Positions 34,823-45,729 of a stretch of 64,000 nt of DNA are shown here, one piece after another; position 1 is the first letter of the stretch, and every line of letters begins with the position of its first letter. The stretch covers positions 11,858,001-11,922,000 of the forward strand of contig CAMRHE010000012.1 in the NCBI GenBank assembly GCA_947044405.1, given 5' to 3'. Position numbers and translations under genes: made by a program. The notes beneath the pieces were generated by a model, which was not told where the DNA came from, searched no databases, and saw nothing but the letters and a program-made list of their open reading frames with translations. The stretch comes from Leptodactylus fallax. Its lineage: Eukaryota > Chordata > Amphibia > Anura > Leptodactylidae.

Positions 34823-35325
34823 TAACTAAGACAGAGTGTCTTGTTGGGGCTGTCCCCTCACCTGGATTAGATACCCCACTAACCCCTACCCTTCCTAGCT
34901 ACACACTTACTAACTAAGATATTGTACTACTGAAATGTAAAAGAAAAAATAATAAATTACCATATTTTTGGACTATAAGACACATCTGACTATAAGACAC
35001 ATCCCAGCTTCAGACAAGAACATAGGAAACAATATTAAAAAACTAAAAAATAAATGTCTGCTGTCATGTAATTCCACCACATTGCTTTGTAGTGTTTGCT
35101 TGTTCTGCTTTATCCTTTTTACTTTACTGTGTTTTGATTTTTTATTTCAAGTTTTTTTTTCTTTTTTATTTATGACATTATGTGTGGGCACACACACAGA
35201 TCTGGAGCGCATATATTTTATACACATCATGTATATACACAGTTTTTCAACACGCACATTATGCACACAGTAGATATATATTTGACTGAGACATCTGAAG
35301 GGTTAATGCCCACCATCAGAAAGGG
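34823..35325 (+). repeat. Local duplication, copy 1
   Basis: From 'aagacagagtgtcttgttgg' to 'acatctgaagggttaatg' this matches 35670-36136 nearly end to end, about 850 bp further on. It includes an end of the GTATTTTTCGG-type MITE ('ggactataagacacatc'). Small insertions and deletions distinguish the copies. Confidence 0.8.
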
Positions 35326-35669
35326 CTGTGATCAGGGGCATTTCCACCAGGCTTCCACTGTGTAATACAGGAATTGGAGAAATCTATGGGATGACCAAGG
35401 TAGATGTAAAATTGAAAAAAAGGTATACTTTCCTGTCCAAGGCGCTCTATAGTCCGCCTCTGGTGTCAATCACACTTGTGTCTGAGACACATTGCTGGAA
35501 GTCCTGCGTCTAACATTACCGCACATACATAACAGACTCCTTATCAGGGACTGCTGAACATTTATGTGAGGCTCAGGACTTGTAGCATTGGAGATTACTA
35601 CCCCAAGCAAAAAAAGAGTAGCTAGTCTTTCTTTTACTTTGGAAAAAAATAATTTAGCTTATACCCGAA
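35326..35669. other. Spacer between the duplicated copies
   Basis: About 340 bp including 'atgggatgaccaaggtagatg' and a segment resembling a TTAA MITE arm ('tatactttcctgtccaaggc'). It has no counterpart after copy 2. No gene. Confidence 0.45.
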
Positions 35670-36136
35670 TATACTAACCAAGACAAAATGGCTTGTTGGG
35701 GCTGTCCTCTCACCTAGAATCATGATTAAATACCCCACCGGCCCCTACCCTTCCTAGCTACACACTTACTAATTAAGATATTGTACTAAAGAAAGGTAAA
35801 AGAAAAAATAATAAATTACCATATTTATTGGACTATAAGACGCATCCCAGCTTTAGACAAGAAAATAGGAAACAATATTAAATGCTAAAAAAAAGTTTGC
35901 TGTAATGTAATTCCCCCACATTGTTTTGTAGTGTTTGCTTCTTCTGCTTTATAATGTTTATTTTACTGTATTTTTTTTTATTTCAAGTTGCTTTATGACA
36001 TGTGTGGGCGCACACACACAGATCTGCAGCACATATATTATATACACATTATGTACTGTATATACACAGTTTTGCAACTCCCACATTATGCACAAAGTAG
36101 ATATATATTTGACCAAGACATCTGAAGGGTTAATAC
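35670..36136 (+). repeat. Local duplication, copy 2
   Basis: Counterpart of 34823-35325. The shared end is 'gacatctgaagggttaat', after which the two copies diverge. Confidence 0.8.
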
Positions 36137-36139
36137 AGG

Positions 36140-36289
36140 CAAACTGGCAACGACACCAGAATGAATGGACACCGGCAGTGGATAATGCAGTGTTAGAGAC
36201 AGGTGAGTATGCTTTTTTCTTTGGTTGATATTTTACACCTCTCCCGGCTGCCCCACAGGATGCTCCAATTCCTGGAACAACGCCTTTAA
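36140..36289 (+). mobile_element. TTAA MITE, right arm only
   Basis: 'gacaggtgagtatgcttttt' followed by 'tgctccaattcctggaacaa' and CCTTTAA at 36289 corresponds to the right arm of 32057-32418. The left arm is missing. Confidence 0.65.
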
Positions 36290-37185
36290 AGTGCTGACAT
36301 CTGCAATACTATTATGGCAGAGATGCCTCCAACCCTGTCTACAGCAGTAGCTTCCACTGCCCAAAAGCAGCTGGATTGGCTGACTGATGCAGAGTCTTGG
36401 TGCTGAACCCCCGCCACTTAGATACTGATGGCCTATCCTTTGGCTAAGCCATTAATATTAAACCCACTGTTGGGGCCAGAAAACCCTGTTTATGAATCCT
36501 ATGCTGTTTCTATAAATGCCAATTGTACAGAATCCCAAAAGGTTGGGAATCTGATGAAAAAGCCTAGTTTTGATCACATTATTTCAGTGTTTGTCTTTTC
36601 ACTTTTTAATTCCCATCCTGTCTTTTCTTTAGAGATTTGTCTGGAATTTTCAACAAGTATATTTACAGAACTATCTAAGCAACATGAACGCAATGTTCCA
36701 ACACTGAAAGAAGTGTAAAATAACAAATCAAAGGAAAAACGTATACAGATCAGAAATGACTTGTTTCTTTGCTTGATGATGTGAAAATGTGTCTAAATTC
36801 CAAGATAGACTAGAAAGTTCTCAAAACTGTCTGCTGAATTGTTCTAAAGGTGGAATTAGAGCCTCTGAACTAGGCAATGAGTGACAAATAAAATCAGAAT
36901 GTTTAAAGAGAATGTGTCATCAGTCAAGTTTTTATGTTAAACATTCTTTAAGAATTTTTGGAGATTGTTTTAAATTCTTCTTGTCAATATATTTAAAAAA
37001 GCTTTTCACTTACCTTATACATGATGGCAACAGTTTATCTGTTCCTCTCACTGCACAATTACCTCTGCATAGGTCACAGAGGATGTCTACAAAAAATTCT
37101 CCTATAGTCAAGTGAACATCTCAGACTATTGTGTCTAGGATCCATGTGACTCCCATAAAGCATATCAATGCAACTCAGGCAGTAT
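36290..37185. other. No gene recognised
   Basis: About 900 bp of AT-rich sequence. The frame at 36428-36718 (96 codons) has no recognisable domain. 'gatactgatggcctatccttt' near 36422 is a fragment also common inside the MITEs of this window. Confidence 0.45.
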
Positions 37186-37466
37186 GGTTTATTTATTTAT
37201 TTATTTTATTTATTATGCTTGCTTGTATAGCGCCATCATATTCCGCAGCGCTTTACAGTCATTGTCAGTCACTGTCCCATATAGGGCTCACAATCTACAT
37301 TCCCTATCAGTATGTCTTTGGAGTGTGGGAGGAAACCAGAGTAAACCCACGCAAACACGGGAAAAACATACAAACTCCTTGCAGATGTTGTCCCTGGCAG
37401 GATTCGAACCCAAGACTCCAGCGCTGCAAGGCTACAGTGCTAACCACTGAGCCACCGTGCTGCCCA
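37186..37466 (-). mobile_element. tRNA-headed SINE (V-SINE-like), well preserved
   Basis: On the minus strand it begins 'gggcagcacggtggctcagtg', where TGGCTCAGTGG is a box A, followed by GGTTCGAATCC (box B; complement at 37399-37413), together an internal RNA polymerase III promoter. The body has 'ggagtttgtatgtttt' and 'cacactccaaagacatactg', and the 3' tail is a (TTTA)n-type repeat. This head-body layout is that of vertebrate V-SINE-like families. The copy at 541-780 belongs to the same family. Confidence 0.82.
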
Positions 37467-37931
37467 CAGTCAGGAAGTAAATGCATATTAGAAAGAAGTA
37501 ATATCACATGTTTCGCTATCTAGTTTTAATTAGTGAAAAACATAGGTGATGACATATCCTTTAAGTTATATTTAACATACCAGATTTACAAGCTAACAGA
37601 GGAGATACCATTATCACCCAAATAAATAATGATAGTAAAAAGAATTTGACTTCTGCTCAGATATTATTAGGTTAATACTGTATAGCTCTCATTAGCAAGG
37701 CCAGTTTCCCATAATGTCTTGCTGGTAGCCCTTAGACAATCATGAGGAGCTATAGGCATAATGTGTAAAAGCTAGGAAAGCTGACATTTTGTGTTGACAG
37801 AAATTGCAAAGAGAGGTAGTCAGAGCTCAGACACAGATCTGGTGTCAGCACCCAGCAAACACATATGCCAGGAACCATTGGGCTCAAGGCTGAGAACTGA
37901 AAACATCAGGTTTATTAACAAAACAGCCTTA
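37467..37931. other. No gene recognised
   Basis: Between the SINE and the MITE insertion. The sequence appears to continue after the MITE at 38149. Confidence 0.45.
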
Positions 37932-38145
37932 GGTTGAGGCCCCACCTTCTGGAAATGCAGGTTTTTTTTTGTTGCAGATTTTTCTGCGTTTTCTTTTAGC
38001 CAAAAGCCAGGAGTGGATTGAGGAGAAGGGAGAAGTATAAGAGCATCCTATATATCCTCCATTCCTTTTGTAGCCATTCTTTGCTTTGGCTCAAAAAAAC
38101 GCAGCAAAATCTGCAACGAAAATATCTGCGGCGGGGGCCTCAGCA
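37932..38145. mobile_element. MITE, GGTTGAGGCCCC family, TTA duplication
   Basis: 214 bp between TTA at 37929-37931 and 38146-38148. Ends are 'ggttgaggccccacc' and, inverted, 'tgctgaggcccccgcc'. The interior is a fold-back with 'agccaaaagcc' against 'ggctttggct' and 'ttgcagatttttctgcgttt' against its inverted form. A 3-bp TTA duplication suggests a PIF/Harbinger-type MITE. Confidence 0.7.
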
Positions 38146-38148
38146 TTA

Positions 38149-39893
38149 CAGTCAGTCTCTTACCTTGCTAAACTTGCTGTAGTCCGTCTGCAACACTCTG
38201 TGTGATAAAGTTTCCCCTCTCTGACCTCTAACCCCTCTGTGGCTGCTGTCTTCTCCAAGTGATATATACAACTTCTGTAACTGACCCTGGACAACTGGTG
38301 TGTGAGTGGCTGGCAGTTAAGTGATACATATGCAGTAAAAGTTTAAATAATGTTATTATTTTAAAATTTATAAATCAGTCCACCGTGTATTTTTCTGCCC
38401 TGGGACTTGTAGTGCCTCACCCTTGTTACACAGCTATGTGATATTAGTGAGTACAGTATGTATATCTGTTGTTGTCAGGAGTAACAATTACAATAAGTCC
38501 AGTGTAAGCATGAATTGATAAAACTCAACAGACCTCATTGTTAGTCAGTGGGATCTGTTGGGCAAAGGTGGTATCTGCCAACCTGCCAACAGACAAAGTT
38601 GGCATGGTGTTGTGGTTTGCATTTATAATAGAAGCCACAATACAGTTGGGAACAGAGCCTTAAAGGAGTTTTCCCATCACCCTCTCTCACTATTTTTCTT
38701 TCTATTTCTCTTCTTCTCACTTCCTGTATTTTTCAGCAAGCTGGTGGACAGGCTTTGACTGTTTGATGAACAGGACACTATGAAGTACCTCAGTACATAT
38801 AGCCTCTACCATGAGAGATTATTTGTTGTGATTACTAGAAATCTAATATAAATGCAGATCAAATAATATGCACAGTAAATGTATATTACATTACACAGGT
38901 TTGAATAACACTTACATACTCCCGACAATGGACTTGTAGTAGACTCAATGTTATCTTTGTGTTTACACAGAGAGATTATACACTGTCAGAATTTTTATCA
39001 GCAAACTGTTAATCTCTGACTGGATTGTCCTAACAGCAGAGCAGATTATAACAGTTTTGCAAGCAAGCACAATCTAAAGACCTCAGCCCCACAGAGGGCA
39101 GTGAGTCACTTCATCTGACCTGATATCAGATACAGGCTGTGTGCTTTGTAAACAATGGGAGGAATAATCTCACACAGCAGGTAAACAAAGTAGCATTTTT
39201 GAATCAATGTATTTAGGAAAACTTTTGAATTTACTTAAGCTAGTAGTATAGCTAGATGTTTTACTACATCTCCCAGTGGGCCAAGTTACCTTTTATACAC
39301 ACTGTCCATTCCATGCTTCTCCACAATACTATGCACATGCATTTTCTGATTGTGCAGCTGGGTCTACCCATGAGGCACATGTGGTCCCTTCAAGCTACTT
39401 ACAGAGCCAGTGCACATGCCAGCAAATCTTCCCCAGTTTATTTCAGAAAGTCTGCAGGAATAAAAGCCTGCTCAAGCAAAGGTTTCTAGTTTTCTAGTAT
39501 CCTTCATAAGTGTTAAATCTGCTGTTCATTTCTGTGTTACTGAACTTGGCTTGCTATTTGACCTCTTCTCTGCCTACTGTCTATATTCTGCTGGATATCT
39601 GTGTTTGACTTGGGTCTGTCCCTGACTATTGACCTGCCTAGCCAGATGTTTTCAACTGCGGGACCACTGCAAGTGGTAACGACCTGGTGATCTCCCTGCA
39701 GTGGGTCCAGATCCCCAGGTAGGCTACGTGGACAATGCCCTTAGGAGTGTTCCTAAACCAAACTTAATACTATAGAGAAGCACAGATTTTGTGTGACTTT
39801 ATGGTGTTCAGTGTCTTCAAGGATCCTAGTGACACCTTGTGGTTGAATTCTGAATTGTACATTATACTAAAGCATTCTTATTTTACTTTTAAG

Positions 39894-39949
<56 letters not shown>

Positions 39950-40002
39950 CTACAATAGTACTGAACTATTTTACTATCACAATTCTTCTGAATTTTAAAA
40001 AA
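38149..40002. other. No gene recognised; includes an (ATCT)n microsatellite
   Basis: Mostly unrecognised. The block 39540-39770 ('tgacctcttctctgcctac', 'ggtaacgacctggtgatctc') looks like part of a dispersed retroelement but could not be assigned. (ATCT)n lies at 39895-39950, about 13 units. Confidence 0.45.
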
Positions 40003-40498
40003 TTAAAGGGGTATGCCCATGACCATAACCATATCTATATTTGTAGATAACTAAAAGTTAAACATTTTTGCAAATATAAGTAGTTCTGCATAGTTTCAAA
40101 GCTTTCCTCTAACGATCTTAGTGGTGACATCTGTTGTCTTGATCGGTTGCCAATGGATACGACCACAATTGCGGAAACTTTATATGGTCTGGGACTTGTC
40201 AAAAACCCAGCCATGATTTTCTTATTGTAGCTGGGTTATCAGGCAGGGACACTACATGTATCAGAAGATATCCCGGCCACGAAAAGGAAACCATTACTGA
40301 TTTTCTGACCTTAGAAAGGGCCTGCATTCATGGTTGTATCCACTGGCAACCGATCAGGACAAGACTGTGACCACAAGATATTTAGAGAAAATCCTTAAAA
40401 CTCTGCAAAATGTTTAATTACTTATATTTGCAAAAATGTTTAACTTTTAATTAATTACAAATTTAAAAATGGTTATGTTCGTGGGAATACCCCTTTAA
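40003..40498. mobile_element. TTAA MITE, complete fold-back
   Basis: TTAAAGGGGTATGCCCATGA at 40003 pairs with 'cgtgggaatacccctttaa' ending at 40498. The two halves fold back on each other over most of their length ('gatcggttgccaatggatac' against 'gtatccactggcaaccgatc'). Non-coding. Confidence 0.85.
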
Positions 40499-40567
40499 AT
40501 AGGATACATATTCAACAAATCCAGAAGTTTTGAATAGGAAAAAGGTTGTCTTTTTGTCACTGTTCTT

Positions 40568-40847
40568 CAGTGTAGGACTGGGATGTCTAGGGCCCACCAG
40601 TGGAATTGTTTCTAGGGGCCCACCATCAGGACCCCTGTAGATCAACGGTACCGAGACAGGGCAGCTAAAGGTAATAACATGTTGGGAGCCATGCTGCTCA
40701 CCCGCCATACTATGTGCACCACTGCACTACCTAAACCTACTGCTACACCCTGTATGGCAAGTGAAGAGCGTGGCTGCTAGAATTGTTACCATTACCTGTA
40801 GCCGCTCTGTCCTGGAAAAGCTGATCTGCAGAGGCCCTGATTATTGT
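40568..40847 (+). mobile_element. hAT-like left end, third copy of the CAGTGTCGGACTGG family
   Basis: CAGTGTAGGACTGGGATGTC and 'agggcccaccag' resemble the ends at 30058 and 46867. It is cut by the hAT inserted at 40856, and its right end was not found. Confidence 0.5.
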
Positions 40848-41489
40848 ATCCCCGCCAGAGGCGTAGCTAGGGGTTCAGCACAGGGGGGGGGCGAACACGT
40901 CCAAGTGGGCCCCTAACTCAGGTATACCAACACTATCACTATACGGTGACCGTATAGTGGTATACAATGGTTCTACACAGGGCTGTGAAGACCAGTTACA
41001 TAAATACAGTACAGGAACAATGTTGTGACTTACAGGTGACATCTCTGACGGTTTACATTTATCGTCTCTTCCATCTGGACCGCCATGAACACTTCTTCCA
41101 GCTGTGACTTGTCTCTGTAAAGTTTGTAACACAGACATCTTTGGCTCCTCACTTTTCCAGGCACCCGACCCACATTGTCCTCAACTACATAAAATCTCCA
41201 TCCTGCTGCTACCCCAATTATAAAATATATGATATAAAATCCCCTGGAAATGAATAATAACCCCATGTGCCCCATTTATTTAATACTGCCCCTCAATTAA
41301 TAATTCCCCCTAATTAATAATGCTCTGTGTTTCCCCTTAAATCAATTTAATGCCAGAGTGCCACCTAAAATTAATATTGCCCAATTCCCCTATTATTAAT
41401 TATACCCTCTTATGTCTCCTTGTATACATTATGCCCTCTTACATAAATGCCCCTCTGTATTAATAATGCCTATTAATAACCCCTTTGTA

Positions 41490-41998
41490 TTAAAGATGAC
41501 CTTTCATGTCCTCATGTATATGCGGTTTTATATACTGCTGGAAAGCTGACAGTGCACTGAATTCAACGGCTTTCCCGTTATGTGCCCCGGTGGAGGAGAT
41601 ATCTGTGCAGTTAGTTTCGGCACTGATCTCTCCCCACTGTTAGAAGGGCGTTCCTGACAGTCTAGCGTCATCGCTGGGCTGTGAGGAATGTCCCCCCCCA
41701 AGACTTGTACTGGGGGAGGGGGCCTTCTTCATAGCTCAGCGTCTTCGCAGGGCGGTAAGTAACGCCCCCTCTGACAGTACAAGGCTATGTTAGAGTACTG
41801 TCGGGGGGGGCCTTCCTCACAGCCCAGCGATGACGCTAGACTGTCAGGAACACCCTTCTGACAGTGGGGACAGATATGTGCTGAAACTAACGGCACCGAT
41901 ATCTCCTCCATCGGGGCACATAACGGGAAAGCCGACTGTCTGCTTTCTAGCGGTATGTAAAATCACAGGTTCATGAGGACATGAAAGGTCCTCTTTAA
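41490..41998. mobile_element. TTAA MITE, fold-back, inside the hAT
   Basis: TTAAAGATGACCTTTCATGT at 41490 pairs with 'acatgaaaggtcctctttaa' ending at 41998. Arms match over roughly 200 bp each ('aacggctttcccgttatgtg' against 'cacataacgggaaagccg'). Ends fit the TTAAAGGRR pattern loosely (TTAAAGAGG on the right arm). Confidence 0.85.
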
Positions 41999-42655
41999 AG
42001 GGGTTGTCCAGGAAGTGGACAAATCACAGTGGAGGTGGGATAGGTGATAAAAAAAATCATACTCAGGCTGGGTTCACACCAACACTTGAACCCCGTTGAG
42101 GGATTCTGTCCCCCATTCCGTTTGAAAAATGTGGAAAGATAAGTCCTGAAAGCAGGCCTTTTTTCTCTGCATTTTTCAGGCAAAAACCAGACAGAAACCC
42201 AGCAGACCCCATTATAGTCCACAGGTAACCGCTTTACAAGCAAATTGGGTTTCCGTTTTTCAGGTCCCCAAAACGAGCGCTACTGTGAACCCAGCCTTAC
42301 CTGTCCCCAGTGCTTTGGTGTCTGCCACCCCTGTCTGTTTAGACATACGTGCCATACGTGACTGCTGAGGCCATCAGTGGCCTCAATATTGGCTAGAAAG
42401 GACCCAGCCATGTATATGAGTGACATCACCGAGTCCTTTCCAGCCACCGCTGAGGCCAATCACATGCAGTGTAGGACTTGTGGCAGGGAAGCAGCGTGCG
42501 TGTGCCTGGACAGACAGCAGCAGAGGACTGCGGACATCGGTAGCCCGGAGACAAGTGAATATTTTTTTTATGTTTCACATTCCCCACCTCCTCTCCAATT
42601 TGCCCAATACAATCCTTACCAGTAAACTTTATTATTCCCTAGAAAACCCCTTTAA
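41995..42655. mobile_element. TTAA MITE, inside the hAT, itself interrupted
   Basis: TTAAAGGGGTTGTCCAGGAA at 41995 shares its TTAA with the preceding MITE and pairs with 'agaaaacccctttaa' at 42655. Removing 42066-42296 restores the usual 'atcatactcacctgtcccc' of this family. Confidence 0.82.
42066..42296. mobile_element. Small MITE with GGCTGGGTTCACA ends
   Basis: GGCTGGGTTCACACC at 42066 and its inverted form ending GTGAACCCAGCC at 42296. Flanking trinucleotides are TCA (42063-42065) and TTA (42297-42299), suggesting a 3-bp duplication with one change, as in PIF/Harbinger elements. Its insertion splits the motif 'catactcacctgtcccc' of the host MITE. Confidence 0.72.
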
Positions 42656-43332
42656 TACTGCCCCAATGCCCCCTAATATTATCTCCCCTTACATTCATAC
42701 AGACCCCACTGACCTTTCTCTATAATTTATATCCTCTTTTATTAAAGCCCCCTAATACCCCTTATATTAGTTATGGCCTCTTATCTAAATTCCCAATGCT
42801 CCCAATTGACCTCTTATATGTATTCCCCCCATCCCCAATTACAATGCCAAAAGTGAGTTAATAAAAAAAAGTCGATGCTACTCACCTATCTCCGATCCCC
42901 CGAGGAGGAGTCTCCACCGCCGGCACTGCCGCCTCTTACTGAAGAAGCAGGATCTGCGTCCTGGCGCGGACGGCGCAGGACAATGACGTCATCGCACAAA
43001 CGTCTGTGCCAGGACGCAGACGTCTTAGGGCAGCTCGTAGGCCACAGGCCTGAAGTGGCTTGTGGTTTACGAGCTACGTACGAGTACAGGCTTCTGCCAG
43101 AGACTTCATTCTCTATGTATTTTAACTGTATCGGTGTCATGCAGACACCGATGCAGTTAATATGTGAGGGTAACCTGTGTTGCGGCGGCCCCGAAGTGGG
43201 CCCCCGAGAGTCAGTGGGCCCGGGGACAACCCCCCCCCCGCTGCCCCCCCGCTAGCTACGCCTCTGATCCCCGCAGATGTAATATTGATGGCCTATCCTA
43301 AGGACACATCACTAGAAAGATAGATAAATCCT

Positions 43333-43666
43333 TTAAAGAGGTTGTCCAGGAATTGGAGCAACCCATGTAGCGGGCAGGAGGTGTAAAATAAATAAATAAA
43401 AAAAGCATACTCACCTGTCTCTAGCGCTCCTTTGTCCTCTGCCAGTGTACTTTCAGTCTCGTGCTGGCGCCTCCTTGCTGGGAGTCCTGCACCTCATGTG
43501 ACCCCTAAGACCAATTAGGTCCAGAAATGAGGTGCCACCATGAGATCGAACAGACACAGGCAGGGAACAATGGGGTGCTGGGGACAGGTGACTATGCTTT
43601 TTTTTTTTTACACCTCCCTGGCGGCCGCCACAGTAGTCGCTCCAATTTATGGACAACCTCTTTTAA
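43333..43666. mobile_element. TTAA MITE, complete
   Basis: TTAAAGAGGTTGTCCAGGAA at 43333 pairs with 'atggacaacctcttttaa' at 43666. Inverted relative of 32057-32418, with the same 'catactcacctgtc' and 'gacaggtgactatgc' blocks. Confidence 0.8.
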
Positions 43667-43838
43667 GGGGTTGTCTGGGCCCAATTTTTCTATGGCTACT
43701 TCACTGATCCTCCCATACAGTGGCCTCTTCACTGGTCCCCCATACTGGGAACAGTGATGGGGCCATTATATTGTGTGGGAGCAGTGATGGGGGCTAACAT
43801 CCTGTGGGGGGGACATTAAACTGTGTGGGGCATATTAA
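43663..43838 (+). mobile_element. Half MITE between two TTAA sites
   Basis: TTAAGGGGTTGTCTGGGCCC at 43663; no matching right end before TTAA at 43835. Inverted counterpart of 31879-32060, closely similar over its whole length. Confidence 0.65.
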
Positions 43839-44063
43839 AGGGGTTGTCCAGGGTTAAACTTTTTGGCCTATGCTCAGACCCAACTCTCAGACCAACAGAC
43901 TCAGAGCATCTGGAGCTGCTGGGGGTTGTAGTTATCAGAGTGGTCAGTGTACTTACCTTATATACTGCTGGTCTGGGCTCCTATGCAGAAACCCGACGCC
44001 GTGCACAGCGTCAGTACGTCAGTGACACTTGCAGCAACAAGCTGCAACTGGATTGGTTCCAAC
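43835..44063 (+). mobile_element. TTAA MITE, left arm
   Basis: TTAAAGGGGTTGTCCAGGGT at 43835, followed by 'ggcctatgctcagac', then 'ggagctgctgggggttgtag'. The right arm is not present before the hAT end at 44064. Confidence 0.6.
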
Positions 44064-44558
44064 CAGAGGTGTAGCTAGGGGTTCAGCACAGGGGGCGCAA
44101 ACATGTCCAAGTGGGCCCCCAACCCAAGTTATATCAATATTATCACTATACAGTAGTAGTATAGTACAGTAGTAGTAGTAGTAGTAGTATATACTGGCTC
44201 TACACAGGGCTCTGCAGACCATTTAGGTGAATACAGTGCAGTTACATGTAGTGACTTACAGGTGATGTCTCTCACTATTCGTTCACATTTCCTGTCTCTT
44301 CCGATTGGACCGCCATGACCTCTTCTTCTAGCTGTGACTTGTCTCTAGAGTTGCAGCACAGACATCTTTGGCTCTTCACTTTTCCAGGCACCTGACCCAT
44401 ATTGTCATCACCTACACAAAGCCCCCATCCTACTGCTACCCCCAATTATAAAATATATGATATAAAAATCCCCTATAAATGAATAATACCCCTGTATGTA
44501 TCTTTAAATGAATGCCGCTGTGTGCCACTTCAGTTAATAATATCGCCTATATGCTGTC
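44064..44558 (+). mobile_element. hAT-like left end, second copy of the CAGAGGCGTAGC family
   Basis: CAGAGGTGTAGCTAGGGGTT with following sequence parallel to 40856-41290, including 'cacttttccaggcac' and 'taaaatatatgatataaaa'. A (GTA)n run lies at 44152-44188. The matching right end is missing. Confidence 0.75.
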
Positions 44559-44919
44559 TTAGAGGTTGTCCAGGATCAGACATTTTAATGTATGCAGCAG
44601 GGGAGAGTTATAAAATAAAAATGCGCTAATAGTTACCTGTATCCTCCCCTCTGTTCCTGTGCTGGGCCGCCTGTCACCTTCACTGCTCAGTATACAGAGC
44701 CGTTTCAGCAGTGACGTCAAGTTAACAGGACCGCTACAGCCAATCCCTGTGCTCAGCAGTACAGCAGTATACGGTGTTTGGCTGTCCATGATCTTGTTGA
44801 CATCACTGCTGCAGCTGCTCTGTATACATACAATGTGACAGCCAACCCAATGCCGGTAAGGAGGGGAAGATGCATTCTAACCCTTCCCTGCTGTCTGCAT
44901 TAAAAGTTTAAACCTTTAA
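44559..44919. mobile_element. TTAA MITE, slightly decayed left end
   Basis: Left end reads TTAGAGGTTGTCCAGGATCA (TTAA changed to TTAG) and the right end CCTTTAA at 44919. Fold-back interior around 'gtatacagagccgtttcagcag' and 'gctgcagctgctctgtatac'. Confidence 0.65.
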
Positions 44920-44991
44920 AGTAAGAGTGCCCATCAATTACTAATGCCCCTTGTGTTCCCCCTAATAATAATAATACTCCAGCATATTGCC

Positions 44992-45324
44992 TTAAAGGGG
45001 TTGTCCAGGCAAAAATGGACGAAAAAAAAAAAAAAAAAAAAAAGCATACTCACCTGTCCCCGATTCTCCGGTGCCTCCCTGTGCGGTCCAGTCCTGCTGC
45101 TCTGTTGTTGTCTTCCGGTGGAAGTACTCGCCACATGTGACCGCTGAGGTAATGTCACAGTTGACTACAAATTCCACAGCAAGAAAGCAGCTGAGCTGCA
45201 GGACTGGACCACCCTGTTAGGACACCAGAGCACCACAGGTGAGTATGCTTTTTTTTTTTTTTTTTTTTTTTCGCCTCCCCTGGCCTAATAAGAAATTTAT
45301 GTTTAGCCTGGACAACCTCTTTAA
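44992..45324. mobile_element. TTAA MITE, complete
   Basis: TTAAAGGGGTTGTCCAGGCA at 44992 pairs with 'gcctggacaacctctttaa' at 45324. Inner arms carry poly-A (45021-45042) and poly-T (45249-45271) next to 'agcatactcacctgtcccc' and 'caggtgagtatgct'. Confidence 0.85.
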
Positions 45325-45722
45325 AGGGGTTGTCCAGGAATTTCAGAGAGGATACTGATAAAAAAAATCATACTCACCTGACACCAGTGTCTGCCGCCAC
45401 TGTCCGGTCCAGCATGTGCTGTTCCTTTGCCGGCAAAAGTTCTGCGCTGCACCTGACTGCTGAAGCCAATCAACGGCCACAAGAAAGGAACCGGTGACGT
45501 ATGTAAGTGACATCATCAGTTCCTTTCCTGTGGTCACTGATTGGCCTCAGCAGTCATGTGTGGCAAAGGGGCTTCCACTGGCAAAGCCGCGGTTTGCGCT
45601 GGACCGATCAGTGGTGGCAGACACTGGGGACAGGTATGTTTTTTGGGATTTTTTTTTTTTTTTATGTTTCACGTTTCACTGTCTCCTCCCTGACTTTTGA
45701 AATTCTTGGACAACCCCTTTAA
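45321..45722. mobile_element. TTAA MITE, complete, sharing a TTAA with its neighbour
   Basis: TTAAAGGGGTTGTCCAGGAA at 45321 pairs with 'ttggacaacccctttaa' at 45722. A mirrored interior: 'ggaaccggtgacgtatgtaa' sits between 'caatcaacggccacaagaaa' and 'cctgtggtcactgattgg'. Confidence 0.85.
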
Positions 45723-45729
45723 ATCAATA

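Larger units (their letters stand above)
40856..43266. mobile_element. Non-autonomous hAT element carrying nested MITEs
   Basis: Starts CAGAGGCGTAGCTAGGGG and ends GCTAGCTACGCCTCTG, with a perfect 8-bp duplication ATCCCCGC at 40848-40855 and 43267-43274. At 2.4 kb it has no transposase frame. It contains two adjacent TTAA MITEs (41490-41998, 41995-42655), the second itself interrupted by a smaller MITE (42066-42296). C-runs abut the right terminal repeat. A second left end of this family is at 44064. Confidence 0.92.
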
